Below, in pieces: positions 11,416-39,136 of a stretch of DNA of 64,000 nt; position 1 is the first letter of the stretch, and each line of letters begins with the position of its first letter. The position numbers and the translations under genes are program-made. Under the pieces are notes generated by a model that was given only the letters and a program-made list of their open reading frames with translations, was not told the origin of the DNA and ran no database searches. This stretch comes from Loripinus fragilis (Eukaryota > Mollusca > Bivalvia > Lucinida > Lucinidae): assembly GCA_964019695.1 (NCBI GenBank), contig OZ026518.1:70071254-70135253 (forward strand), written 5' to 3'.

Positions 11416-12821
11416 TATATTCGACATCTCCCACAGAAAAGCATTAATATAATATGAAACTTGATAGATAGCAGATAGGTTGTATGAACATTCCAAATTG
11501 ATAAAATTGTTTGGCTTTGGTATTTGGTCGACATTGCAGCAATCCTTAAATTCTTCAAGAATTACTTCCATAACATTGTTGGACTGTGCAAAAACTTAAT
11601 TGGAAGCATCCAGGCAAAATGGATATTGAGGAGTGCTAAAATCGTTCAGTACCAATTTCCTAAACAGCTACCATTGAGTGTCTTTTAAACTAATCAAATT
11701 ATTTTTCTTTCCGAACTAAATGTCAGATTTTACTGGAACTTTTGTGGAGGTATTGATACATAAATTGAGATTCATAGTTGCTATAATCGACGATATCCAA
11801 GATGGCTGCAGTAACAGCAATCTTGAAATCTCCTTGAAAACTTAATCTTATATAGAACTGAAACTTGGCTTGGCGCACTCTGGCACTATGTTTGAATAAT
11901 TACGCTTTAATACCCAAAATGGGGGCCATAGCAGCCATCATGAAATTCTTAAAACAACATTTCCTCCCGCACCATATGTTTGATTAAGCCAAACCTTGGT
12001 AGGGGGAGGGGCTTGTGGGCAACTTCGAATCTTAGATTAGACATTATGACTCTATTTGGATATCTTATATGGCAGCCATTTTGATTTTCTTCATAATTTC
12101 GTCTCTTAAGCCATAAGTTGGATTGAGCTGTAACTTTGTGGAAGACATTGGGACAATATGGATATTAAGATTTGCTAGAATCATGCATTCATTTTTTTCA
12201 AAGTAGATTTATTATGATCAGTCTCATCAAGGTGAGTGATTCAGGTCCTCTTGGATCTCTGGTTGGCTTTAAAGGGGTGGCAAGATTGGAAGCAAGTGGA
12301 TCAGATAAACAGCCCCTGCCAAACCATGCAATCCTCTCCAAATCTAGTCAAGATCAGGTATAATATAAATCATAAAAAGCTAAAGCGATTAAAAAAATAA
12401 TATAAGAAGTCAATGGGCGCCGGTATTTTTTTAATTCACTTCATGTTGGAAAATTCAACCAATTCATGTCGTTTCCAACTTAACAGGATGTCAAACAATT
12501 TGTATCCAGATCAGTCTCTCCGGTAAGACTTAGGTTCAAACTGCTATTTGCCAATACCACCGCCATAGGCGACAGAGAAGGGATGCAGATAATGTGCCAA
12601 GACTATGTCTTTTCAAAGGCATGGTGCATAGCATAGAAGCTCCCTCAGACTTATTTCATGGGTGGATCAAAGAATTTTCGTCGTGTGCACGCGCGCGTGG
12701 GTGTGTGGATGGGGGAGATAGTCCACCAGGTCAAACAGAGAGTATAGGAATTTCTGAATCTTAGTACTCAACTTATTTTGCTGAGGGGACCTATGATTTT
12801 TTCAAAGAAAACTAATCATTG

Positions 12822-12985
12822 AACTATGATTTGCCAAGATTCCAGAGCTCCATGCATTTCCATTGAACTTGAGATTTTATGGGGGGTGGGAATGGGGGGG
12901 GGGGGGGGAGTCAGGACCCTCTCCATAGAAAATCTCAAGTTCAATGGAAAAATTTGGAGCTCTGGAATCTTGGCAAATCATAGTT
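12822..12985. repeat. fold-back repeat with ~60-base arms and G-rich loop
   Basis: AACTATGATTTGCCAAGATT at 12822 returns inverted as AATCTTGGCAAATCATAGTT ending at 12985; inside, TTCCATTGAACTTGAGATTT pairs with AAATCTCAAGTTCAATGGAA (one base off). The loop holds a run of about 13 G. Confidence 0.8.
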
Positions 12986-13269
12986 TCTTTGCCAATCCTC
13001 CTGGGTCCGCTTGCTTATTTACCTATAGACACACTGATTCAAGAGTTCATTGAGTTCATCTGCGTAAACATTGACTTTATTCAATAATGACCTCATTGAC
13101 CCATTGTGTTAGCGCACGCGTGTCCTCTACACAGTAAAAATATGTGTATTCAGTTAGGATAACTTTGGAGTTGGTCAATTCTGTGTAGCTTCAAAAAGGT
13201 GTGTATTGCGACGGTGAAAAACGGTCAACTTTAAACAAACAAACACAAAAAACGGTCAAGTTAGTAACA

Positions 13270-13450
13270 ATAGTAAAAATGGTCAAAAATAGTAAGTGAG
13301 TATGATCAGAAAATATCGCAATCACAACAGCAGACAAACTCATGGCACCGCGAGGAAGAGCCACACAACAATCACGAGACACTAGGTAGATAAACTAAGC
13401 AAGGCAACCAGCTCTCTCTTCCCCATCAAGATGAGTGTTATTGTTGTTAT
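13270..13450 (+). repeat. repeat family F2 copy
   Basis: AGTAAGTGAGTATGATCAG, GGCACCGCGAGGAAG and CAACCAGCTCTCTCTTCC blocks match 8330-8480. Confidence 0.55.
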
Positions 13451-15215
13451 GTTTGTCTTAAATGTCCCTCAAACAGCTTAGGTCATATGGAGACGAGGCC
13501 ACGAGGTGATTTTTATGGTGAAAATGTTGGTGCTTTGCCTGGCTATTTTATAAATCTCCTATGTTTATGCCATGGTGATTTAAATGGAGAGCAGCCATTC
13601 ATGGGTAGTTCTGTTTCATATATTTTGAATGGCGAGACAATTACTGCTTTTCTTTTTCATCTGTGCAAACTGAGCTTGCTCTTCTTTTTAACCATCTTTA
13701 AACACCTGAAACAAAGTTTAAATATACCTTTAACCCATACAGCCTTACTCAATTTTATAAAACATAAGCAAACAGTGCAAAACCAGATCAGATACTGTTT
13801 TATCATTTTGTGGCATTGATTAGGCACGTTTTGCTTACCATCTTGACATAAAATATATCTCTATGAAATGACATCAAAACATTTCATAGGAAATGAAAGT
13901 TATGGAGCATACACTTAAAGGATGATTAGTAACCACCATTATTGCATGTAACATACTCTCTTTAACAAGTTACATCAAAACGGCTCAAAGGTGATATAAG
14001 CTATTAAGTACACAAGGTTTCACCATTCAAGCTCATTGAAGGGAAACAGCTCAAATTTGAAGCAAGGGGGAGCATTCTTGTTCATACTCCTACCATATAT
14101 AATCAAAATACCTCAAATGATATAAAAGTTATGGAGTGAAGAAACATTCATGTACTACTGATGGATTCACACAAAAAAAGTAAGTGAGTATGATCAGGAA
14201 ATACCACAATCACAAACCGCAGACAACCCCATGGCATCACTGATTTTTATCTCCCTTAGTCCTTTTGAGGTTTGGGATAGATATGTTTGTGCTAGTGATT
14301 TTGAACAAAGGGTTTAAAAGAAAGTGCCATTTCAACAGGTTTATTTTCTTTTGTTTTAGCTCAAGTGACCGGGTTTTTTTTCCAGCAGAGTGGAAACATT
14401 TGTAAGATTTTAGAAAAGGGAATACTTGGGAACATTTGTGAGAAATCATATATATTCTAGACCAGTGGCTCATAAGGACTGAAGCTGTCTCAAGTTTCCC
14501 CACTAAATTGAGCTCTTGTGAACATTTTATTCAGTGTTTATTCTTAATTGATACAACCTACCTATTAGCCTTGTGCTGATTTTTGTTACCATGTGATGCC
14601 ATGTGTATGATACGTTTATGTAACATATTACCTGGGCCATTTATACACTGTACATTACATACACAACAGTCGTGTAGTATACAATCCATGCAATTTTCAA
14701 ATAGCAATTTACAAGTGTGATTCCTATCCATTTTGATTGCATGTGAGACCTATCCATCCTGATAAAAATAATCAGTGTGATTCCTATCATACAGTGTGAT
14801 TCCTACCATTGACATTCCTTTCTAGATTTCGCTGCAAATCCCACTTTAACTGCGTAGAATATATGTTTGTCATCATTTATTGGCCAATTGTAATTTAACA
14901 AATATAATACTGATGCTGCAGAATATTGTGCGCATCTAAAAACGCTCAAACAAAGCATTGCTTTGCAAACATGTGATTCCTACCAACTAACATTGCACAA
15001 CCTTGCGGCGATGTTTAAGAGAACTATATAACTCTTGTCTAAAACTTAAGCGCCATAAGGAAGAGCTTCCTAGTCTGGGTACTCTGCACTAGGTGACATT
15101 TCTGAAAGCCACCAAAAAGCAGGAAAATAATTGTGAAACATACCTTGAATCGAGCGAAAAAACTAAACAAAACGTGTGAGATTACCACATGTGTATCACG
15201 TGATTGCCCCCCTTG

Positions 15216-17100
15216 ATTGTAAGCTTGTCACTTTCCCATTGGTTTCCTGTGTCAGGTGTGGTACTTGATTGTATCGATTCCTGATCTTTGCACTCTTACT
15301 CACGTTTGAAATGGACGTCACAATTGATTCTCTCTTTGAAGAGCCCTCTCTGGCCTTTGGTTCTGCTATCACTTGGTTTTATGTAGTAGGAGCTTTAAAT
15401 ATCTACCAATCCATGCCGGATCTTGTAAAAGAGACCCAATATAGCAGTGTATCTCCTGTCTTTATGACTATCCCAGCCAATGTCCTCCACCATAGCTGTG
15501 ATGCATCCAGATGTGTGAGTAATGTAATCTTTGCACACATATCTTGTGGCTCGACGTTGAACTTGCTCAAGAGTCTTAATGTCGCCCTGTCAATGAGGAT
15601 ATCATGCAGAAGAAGCATAATGTAGGATGGGCCTGACCATTGTGACATAGGATGCTGCTTTTACTTCCCTAGTACATTGTTTGGAGTTGCAGTGTAGGAA
15701 TCCTATTGGCTTTACCAGCAATATCAGCAATATGGCTTGACCAAGTTAAGTCACTGATGACTTTCACTCCCACGTATTTGCTTGGATCAATTACCTCTAG
15801 TTCTTGACCATGGGGCCTATATGAAGAGTTGTAGACATTCTTTGTTCTCCCTGCAGTGACACGGATGACCGAGCACTTAGAAGTGTTGAAACTCATCTGT
15901 CAGAGACGTTCCCGTTCTTCGAGTGCTGCAATGCCTTCCTGAAGTAGAGTGTTGTCCTTGACCCCGTTGACTGTGCGATAGAGTAGGCTGTCATCAGCGA
16001 AAAGTCTGGCATCTGATTGAGCCTGGCAGGTCGTTAATATAGGCCAGGAAAAGCAGGGGACCCAAGACTGTGCCCTCTGGGACTCCCGAGATGACATCTG
16101 CATGGTTCGAATAGGTAAACTTCTAGAACAACTTGTTGTTTTTTATCGCTCAGGAATGCCTTGACCCAAGTATTTAACTCCATAGTAGTCAAATTTGTAC
16201 AGTAACGTGGAGTTGGAACTTTGCCAAGTCCAGCAATAATGTCAACTTGTTCCCCTTTGGATAATTTTGACGCTATTTCTTTGACGGTGACTACGAGTAA
16301 GGTCTTAGAGGAACGTCTCTTGTGGAAGCCATGTTGGTTGTCATTGAGGCTATTGTACATGTAAAAGTGTGCCATTATATTAATAACTGTGGATGACATG
16401 TTCCAGCAGCTAGCGGGTAATGGAAGTTAGGGATACTGGACGGTAGATTGCTGCCTTTGTGTCTGCCTCCCTTCTTAAACACAGATGCGATTCATTCTTC
16501 TTTCCAATCTGGTGATATCTGTCCACTGTTGAGAGAGGTCTGATACAACTGCGACAGGATTGGTTCGAGTTGGTCCGCAGTTGCCTTCAGGATAAGTGCT
16601 CAGGGGGAGGGGGTACTCTCATTTTTTCTTCATACATAGGCTCGGGCCCAGCATCTACCGTTCCCCCCCCCCCCCCCGCCAAAAAAAAAAAAAAAAAAAA
16701 AAAAAAATGCCAGGAATTTCAAGCACCCAAAACAATATTTTAGATTTTAACAACCCCAAAAATATCCTCCATTCTGTACCTTGACCTTAAGAAAAGACCC
16801 TAAAACTCATAGAAATGACCCCTAAATATAGTCCAATTTTGTGATACCCCCAAAAATATCCACACAATCTTCATACCCCAAAAAATATTCATTTTTCTGA
16901 AAACCACAAAATATACTGAAATTCAAAATTCTGAACCCCAAAAATGGCACGAGTCTACGTATGTATGAAAATATCAGAGTACCCCCCACCCCCTGGGGAA
17001 AATGCTGGGATTGAACTTCTGGACATGTAGCTTTGAAAGATTTCAATCTCTTCAGAAGTTTATGGACTCATGTCCAGTTGACTGTAATATTAGGCATTTT
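15216..17100 (-). pseudogene. decayed jockey-like non-LTR reverse transcriptase
   Basis: Read on minus from about 17100 to 15300, the order of RT blocks is kept but split over frames: an N-terminal KATCPE (family KATGPD) near 17030, a fingers region near 16500-16590, DNQHGFHKRRS near 16330, a palm segment with [10 protein letters not shown] (catalytic FADD) near 15985, a KYVGV...LTWSSHI block near 15770 and a C-terminal VQRRAARYV-like stretch near 15560. Frameshifts and stops occur throughout, and a MITE (16599-16995) interrupts it. The intact FADD motif does not rescue it; it cannot make one protein. The lower end (15216-15330) is the F3 repeat, perhaps the retrotransposon's 3' region. Confidence 0.8.
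16599..16995. mobile_element. ~400 bp MITE inside the RT pseudogene
   Basis: GGGGGAGGGGGTACTCTC...TTCATACATAG at the left is inverted at the right as ATGTATGAAAAT...GAGTACCCCCCACCCC. RT sequence continues on both sides. The interior is A-rich and includes C15 and A27 runs at 16662-16707. Confidence 0.7.
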
Positions 17101-17445
17101 TGAATGTGGGCTTGGTCCTTTCGCGAGAAATGAGCTGGAATCTTCTTTTTTTTGTTTCTTAGAGTTCTTCCGCTGATTTGTCAGACCACCACCGTTCGGT
17201 GTAAGAGGGTTCCTTAAGATAAGAGCTCAATTGAAATTTAAGTTAAAACTGGTGTATTTATGTACAGCTGTGCTATTTACATTATTCATGTTATTACACT
17301 TACTTAAAACTTCTAACTGGTTAAAATATGTTTTAATTTGGCGACTCTTTTTTGTGAATCTCGTGTATATACTCTCTGGTGTACAGTTCCACCTGTGTCA
17401 GTCTACTTTCATCGGCCACTTAAGGTTTAACCATTGCTGAAGGAT

Positions 17446-17715
17446 CTAATACATTAGTCTTGTAAAAGTGTCAGGATCTTGCTGATCTATGCATGATGCT
17501 TTATAGTTGGCCATCCTCTGTTTGAATATATTTCTTTCAATTTCAAACGCTGAGCATTCAGCAACAAAGTGCTGCCCAGTCTTTGGCGCTGCAGAACAAA
17601 GTTTACACGTTGGATCCACCTGTGAAGACTGATTCAAATTTGTTGTAGAGGATGTTGGCCTGTTCTGGTAATCACTTTTAAAAAAAACGTCTTCATTCCA
17701 CTCCTGTTGATTCAC
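17446..17715 (-). pseudogene. retrotransposon pol C-terminal fragment (CxxC-H-C motif)
   Basis: An 89-codon open frame containing CKLCSAAPKTGQHFVAEC. The C-x2-C...QHF-x3-C spacing is typical of the zinc-knuckle-like tail at the C-terminus of many non-LTR retrotransposon pol proteins. No upstream catalytic domain is joined in frame. It lies 300 bp ahead of MAGOH and is probably independent of it. Confidence 0.5.
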
Positions 17716-18017
17716 AATATAGATCTTTTAAATCTTCGTCCTAAATTCAATAGAGGTGTCTCTCGACCGTGTTCACCTTTTGACGTGGGGACGTCATTGA
17801 ACACGACTGTTATGCGCATAGACTGTGATTATAAATCATAGTTTCGCTTTATAAATATTTGGTAGGTTTGGCTATAGAGGACATTATATTCGAAAAATTC
17901 TATCAATCTATATTTGAATTTATATTTTAGCGTATTTTGCTGTTTTAAATCACCCCTAAACAAAATAAAAAGTTAGATATAAAAAAAATACGAATTTATT
18001 TCCTGGTTTCATTCAAG
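17716..18017 (+). promoter_or_regulatory. MAGOH upstream region and 5' UTR
   Basis: This 300-base stretch directly precedes the MAGOH start. It contains GACGTGGGGACGTCATTG near 17783 (a CRE-like GACGTCA core) and CpG dinucleotides that are rarer elsewhere. The start codon lies in AAGATGGCGGC, which matches the YY1 consensus often found at animal housekeeping-gene starts. The transcription start is not determinable by eye. Confidence 0.4.
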
Positions 18018-33196
<15,179 letters not shown>

Positions 33197-33324
33197 AAAT
33201 AACTATGACGAAAGAGAGGTAGCATTGTACGTCATGCTGTGTTCATTGACAACTGGAGTTTCAATAGAAGATCATGGAGCCGATGTGACGGACTGAGTGT
33301 TTACTGTGACACGTCCAATACAAC

Positions 33325-33330
33325 AATAAA
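33325..33330 (+). terminator. candidate MAGOH polyadenylation signal AATAAA
   Basis: First canonical AATAAA after the stop, 129 nt downstream and before the F1 repeat. A second AATAAA at 33698 is an alternative. Confidence 0.5.
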
Positions 33331-33424
33331 ACTTATACTTGACACTGCTGTACATTTGATAAGAAGAGGCTGGGTCCGTACACATATACATACAGTGCAG
33401 TTCCCAGGCCCCCAGACTGAAAAT

Positions 33425-33565
33425 TAGTTTTCTTATTTCTCAACCAAAACATATGTTGTGGGTACTCAAAAGAACCGTCTCAATGAGACGGTTCTTTTGA
33501 GCACCCAAAACATATGTTTAGGTTGCTGGTTATGAAAATATTTACAATTTTACCCTCAAAATTTT
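33425..33565 (-). repeat. fold-back repeat family F1, clear palindrome
   Basis: CAAAAGAACCGTCTCA at 33468 faces TGAGACGGTTCTTTTG with no loop. The outer parts (AACCAAAACATATGTTGTGG / CCCAAAACATATGTTTAGG) are also inverted. Confidence 0.8.
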
Positions 33566-34057
33566 TTTTAACTGGACCAATGCAATATGATACTGAAACT
33601 GTAAATCTATTTTCAAAGCTTTGGCAAGAACTGAAAAAAAATGCACAGGCAATTGGTAAGAGTCCTCAACATAGGTTTTCCATATTTTTACAGCTCAATA
33701 AAAGTACATGTTATGTTAGTATCTTGGCAAATCATTCTCACAACACATTTGTATAAAAGTTCATTACCAGATTCATTTCTTCGATGAATAAATGAGTTTA
33801 ACAGGCCATATTGTTTTTGTTATATTTTGGTCTTAGTTAATTTAATTGTGAGCTGACAGTGCCGTCCATTTTCAATCACTAGCCTGAAAGTTTTCAGGAT
33901 TATCAGTGATTTTGCTAGGCCTGATTTGGGGGCGAATATCTGCCCCTTCCCAATACAAAAATGAGCAAAACTTCCCAAAATGGTGTATATCATTCCCAAT
34001 TTCTTTTCCCAATAGTTCTACATGTTGGTGAAAATTTCCTGAAAATGGGAACAAGAA
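33566..34057. other. intergenic, old dispersed repeat only
   Basis: A stretch near 33918-34010 (GATTTGGGGGCGAATATCTG, CCCAAT repeats) resembles 20390-20470. No exon supported. Confidence 0.4.
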
Positions 34058-34423
34058 TGGTCCAGTTCTTTTAGACTGCATCAAATTTTCTCAAATTTGA
34101 TGATCCAAATGCTTTTTTTCCCCAAATTCAACATGACCCTGGCCCGACTTCAGAAAGGTAGGAAAATCCCTGATTATTCCTCAATTGCTGAATATCAATA
34201 GAGTAGTAGCACCAAAATACTGAGTTTGGCAGACTATGATAGCAGCTCTGATTTATTTTCAGTTCAGCTAAATAAAAACAGAACATTTAAACTTGAAATT
34301 GTTACTATTTTGTTGGCATACTGCAAGTTTTAGAATTTTGATTTATAAAATGGAGAATTTAGGTATTTTTGATTCATTCATCCATTGTCATTATCAGTGA
34401 CCCAGATAAGATGCCTTAGAATG

Positions 34424-34590
34424 CAGAGTTCAGTGGCTCAGTTGGTAGAGCGTTAGGCTGGGGATGGAAGGGTTGCTCGTGTGAAACTTATTGCGGGCGG
34501 AGCCTCTGATGTGCACAGATGCGCAGGCTGATCTGTGCCTTTGTTTTTTGCATGCAACAAAGTCACGTTTCTCACGACTTGGCTCAAGTA
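34424..34590 (+). mobile_element. truncated tRNA-like SINE head
   Basis: AGTGGCTCAGTTGGTAGAGC is a box A; no good box B follows. Copy B equivalent at 44092-44258. Confidence 0.5.
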
Positions 34591-34993
34591 ATTTGTGTAC
34601 AATGAATACCAACTTCTTATAATGAGCGAAAGCTTTTACAATGCTGAGATTTTGATTAATAGGAATCCCAATATGACAGAACTGGTTAAGATAGATTACT
34701 CTATTAAGCATAATTTGGTTAAATGGTCCTTTGCATATGACCAAACCAACATAACTAAATGCTTCCAATTTTCTTGTAGACACCTTCATTAATTCTGGAC
34801 GTGCACAGTTTGTCCATAGTGGTTTTGTCAATACATTGATGATATTTTTCATTAGTTGGTCCTTTTGGCTTTTGGAGGAAAGCAGAATACCCCAGCAGAA
34901 TACCCTACTAGCTAGTCTAAGGGGTGTTAATAGTTAATGCATCCACAAATTCTCATGTACAAACTAAAAGAAATTGAGTTTGCTGTATGTAAA

Positions 34994-37389
34994 GGACGTG
35001 TAACGGTTTGGCCGTTTTTTGGCCCACGATGGATTTGGCTGAAATTTTAATATATGGTGGTTTGAGCTTTGCCCTTTCACATGAGCATGTTTTTGAATTA
35101 ACGACGACATATGCAGTCACATGAATTAAAGTTTCTCACTAGTGTGTATAAACAGAGGTTTGTTCATAAATGTGGATATTTTTAAAGATACAACAAGCAA
35201 ACTGACCTCAAACATAATACCAAACATGTGTATGTTTATACTCGTCATGTCTATGTCGTAATTTGAGCTAACACTACCATCATTAATTAAAAATTGTGCT
35301 AAAACCTGGCTAAATACTGTGTTTACGATTACCTTGATGATATGTTGTTTTTAGGTGTAATATATATTGAACATTTAGTGTTTTATCGCCTTTTTCAGTA
35401 AATCAATAGCTCAAACAAGCCTATTCCGGTTTATTCATATCAATATAATCAGTATGACATGTACACAAGCGTGCATGTAACATGTTAAACGCGGCATTAC
35501 ATGCGTAACCTTTTTTTTTGCTGGATTAGTATGCAACATGAAAATAAATAATTATAAAGCAACAGAAATGATAATGGAAGCTTTGAACACTTTTTTTTGC
35601 TCACAGCCACAATTATTGAATAGATACATGTGAGTGTTGTATATCTGTCCGTTCATCTGTCAATTCGTCTGTATGTCACACATTTGTGTCTGTGACGTAT
35701 CTTCCAAACACCTGATTCGATTATAAGATTAATTCACAAAACTTTGCACCTTTGTGGATGAATGCAGAATAAATGAATACTTTAAGGCAATGTCAAAGCA
35801 GGCGGTCATAGGTTACATGTACAGAATGCATATCTGCTCCATATTTTACGCATGTCCCAGCTCAGATATCCAACAGTCGTGATAGCGCTGTGGTCTATAT
35901 TACTTACCTTTTATCTTACGTGTAACTAAGGGTTCGCAGTTCACAATCTGGAAGAAACATATGTTTTGTGTCATTGTGCAAGACCCTTCATCTTTATTGC
36001 GTAATACATGTTCAACTGAGGAAACGTCATGACTGAAATATGGTTCACTGTAACGAAGAGCAGTGACGTAGAGCATTAAAACGCTTAGTCATGTTTCAAG
36101 CATTTGTGGTGCAGACATCTATTTCAAGGGTGACAACTTCTGTCAATGCAGGGATTTCGGAACCGTTTGAACAAAATACATTGTGTTTTGATAAAGGTGA
36201 ATAAACATCTAAAATAGAGTATTTCGATCCTTGAATATTAAATGTATGTGTTTATTGGTACCACTGACTATTTACCATCAGCAGATAAGTGGTTGTTGTA
36301 TATATACTGCATTATTTTACCAAACACTTTACGAGAGCGATATTCGTTGAGGAAACAAACAGTTTAGCACAGATATTGTGCACATGTAAGCATGAACATC
36401 GCATTACACTCATTATGAATAAAATGCTTGTGGCGTTCGCATTCAGGCCATTGGCTGTTTTTATACATGCTTTCTTGCATAAATAACAATGAATTAAAAA
36501 GAACAAAACTAAATCAAAGAATTTCATTGGTTTATTTGCGACAAAATCTGCGCCACCTATATACATCATATATGTACATGAGAAGTCACGAACTTCAAAA
36601 AATATAGATGGGTGCTAGTTTTGAGGGTCAGTTACAATATATGCTGAGAGTGTGCATTTGTATACATCACACCAGCTCCTTTTTCTTCAAATAACCTCAC
36701 TTTAATAATATTACCATTAAACTGACACAGTTCTATCAAAATTTTGGAATCATATCAAAAGATTCTGATATCTGTGCTGTGAAGTAACGTTTTGCTCTAC
36801 CTTATGAACCGCTAGATGAATTTCATCGAAACTTGCACATATACTTACCTGGGACAGCCAAAACGGATTATAAGATTTTGGTGACCTCAACCTTATTTAC
36901 AAGGTCACCAGAGACATATATAAAAAGGGCTTGTCAGTACTCTATCTTCCTAACCAATGACCAGATTTTTACCAAACTGACACAGATAACTCATTGGGAA
37001 GACCTTAATGAATGACTAGAATTCGATGAAATTGACCTTAATTCCAAGATCACCAGCGTCACATAACTCTTTTAAGTGGGTGGGGGACAACTCTATCTAA
37101 TGTTATATACTTTCCATTCCTAACTACTCTAGTATGGCCATATTAAACAGTGTCTGCCCTGTAATTTGAGAATACCAATAATTGATTATTTTTCCCCATG
37201 CTCCAAAGAATGATCACATAATTTGCCATTTTTGACAATCTTAATTCAAAGCAATGGGCCATGCCAAAACAAAAGTGGCGGTGAGCATTCTTTTTAAAAG
37301 CAGATTGTACCAAAGAACTGTCTCCAGAAATCTATGTATCCGTTAAAGAAGGGGGCACATCGAACTCTCTCCTTGCACCTCTCTCCTCT

Positions 37390-37449
<60 letters not shown>

Positions 37450-38032
37450 AAGACTCGCATTTACTGAAATGTTGTTGTATTTGCTTTTCAAACGCAATAT
37501 ATCCTAGGACTGTTTATAAGAAAGAATATTGATACGAGCTTGCTAATATGTACATTGTATTCCATTTTTGTACGGGAATCTTACGTCTCTCCAGTGATTT
37601 TAGTACTCTCAGTGCTTTGATAAGTATGAATTGAATAGTACATTTCAGGATAAAATTTGCAGAAAAAGTCTTTTTACAGTATTTGCCACATGCGGAACCG
37701 GCTCAGAGTTACCATTTTATGGTGTAATATTATATGCACAATAAAATGAGAAATAGTTTTATCCGGTTCCGCATGTGGACATGTATGTAATTGAGCCACG
37801 AAGTACACGAGGGTGTTTGGTTTTACCATAGACTTAGTGTTAAGTGTGGTTGATAGGGCATACATTTAACCCCAAAATTTATCATAAAAATACATTTTAA
37901 TGAAGAAAATAAATTGCAGACATTAAACTAGAGACTCTTAGGTATCATTTGGTAATATTTTGGAGGGATTTCTTTACAATCGATTTTTACTGTAAAAGTG
38001 GGCCATTTGTAATACAAAACCGTTACACGTCC
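34994..38032. mobile_element. Spy-like DNA transposon, non-autonomous, with known empty site
   Basis: Begins GGACGTGTAACGGTTT and ends AAACCGTTACACGTCC (inverted, followed inward by TGGCCCAC / GTGGGCCA). It sits exactly between AAA (34991-34993) and TTT (38033-38035). Copy B has ATGTAAATTTTGTAG at 44651, an intact AAATTT without the element, so no host bases were duplicated. Insertion between AAA and TTT without target duplication is the published hallmark of Spy elements (IS5/PIF-Harbinger-related transposases). I see no transposase; the open frames inside are short and unrecognised. A 16-bp inverted pair CCACATGCGGAACCGG/CCGGTTCCGCATGTGG (37686, 37770) and a (TC)n tract lie inside. Confidence 0.85.
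37392..37445 (+). repeat. (TC)n microsatellite
   Basis: About 27 uninterrupted TC dinucleotides inside the Spy-like element. Confidence 0.9.
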
Positions 38033-39136
38033 TTTTGTAGTTTCTTTCTACTTCTGAAGTCTCTGTTTACAGGTTGCTTGATTATTTTAATGATATGATC
38101 GAGTGATGACAAAGTTAAAATAGTCCAGAACAATCAGATCCTTTAGAAATAGAGAGAAATAGATCCTCTGATCAAATCAATAAAATGATCTATGATCCAA
38201 GCAAAGACAGCACAAAATTATATATACTCGTGTCCAATGAAAATGCACCACTCTTCAGATGTGCTTAGTTGTGGAGCAAAAGCTGTGCAAAATTGTGTTA
38301 TTTATATTTATCAATAAGGACAGATGCAATGTTCGCACAAAAATTCAATTCCAGTGGCTCTGTTAACACATGACGTAAATCGCATTTTGGCATTTGCATA
38401 ACGACCCTATAATCTCGTTTAAATGTTTTTTGTTTGCCAGTAGATCCACTGTCTTTTCGCCACAACTTTGGTAGTTGTGACGCAACACATAACACAACAC
38501 TAACGTGAACAACGTCAGTAAGTAAGCTTACATATGGTTCGGTCAGACAAATGTTTAATTGCTGTTTTTACAGTCCTAGTGTTCTACACAATGCTAATTT
38601 CCGTCGTACAAACCCACACACATGCAAAACGTCGTCAAAATCCTCTATAAATTGACGTTGCATCATTGACCTCATCTTTGAGCATGTCGCCAGCTATTTT
38701 TTGCAACGCTAGCATTTTAAATCTTCTAAAATTTGTGTTCATCTGTTGGCCTGAGAATCATCAAATATTAAGTTCAACACAGATACTCTTGGTTTCGTGT
38801 ATACGAGCTCCTAGAGATTGACTTTTATAAATAAAAAACAACATTGATACGTATGCTTCATCGATGTTAACGACCCGCCACAAGAGCATGAAGATCTTCT
38901 TTCTACGACCTTATCGTATTTGCATCAGTAAAAGGGATTCCTGGAATGTCTTGATTTTACGCGCTTGTCAAAATTACGCTAGGTTAAGTGACGTCACATC
39001 GCAACGTTATAGCCGCTTTCAAGGCAAGATGAATATTTCAGTCTATCAATTTAAAGATTCTTTGCAGATTCGGTCGCTGGTTGTGTGACTTTCAGTTTTG
39101 ATGGTTGCGTTGTTAAATGTTACCAGCACGGGATTT

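Larger units (their letters stand above)
10503..15215. mobile_element. 4.7 kb TIR DNA transposon with TAGGAATCACA subterminal motifs
   Basis: The left end reads CAGGGTGGCCAATCACGTGA; the right end, complemented, reads CAAGGGGGGCAATCACGTGA. Diverged inverted similarity continues for several hundred bases (CTCGATTGAAGGTATG / AGGTATGTTTCACAAT; TGCAGAGTACC). The flanks carry ATTGT on both sides (10498-10502, 15216-15220), a candidate 5-bp target duplication, and the paralogous F3 repeat at 62203-62430 is uninterrupted. Motif (G/A)TAGGAATCACA occurs several times inside the left arm (near 10734, 10911, 10929, 10968) and inverted in the right arm (near 14713, 14773, 14791, 14972), as expected of transposase-binding sites. 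No transposase is visible in the 3.7 kb interior, which holds other repeats. Superfamily unassigned. Confidence 0.7.

Noticed and set aside
34430..34852. 140-codon open frame (and its twin at 44094-44516) as a gene
   Set aside because: Covers SINE-like and other repeat sequence, no domain, no splice or start evidence; conserved between copies only because the segment is duplicated.
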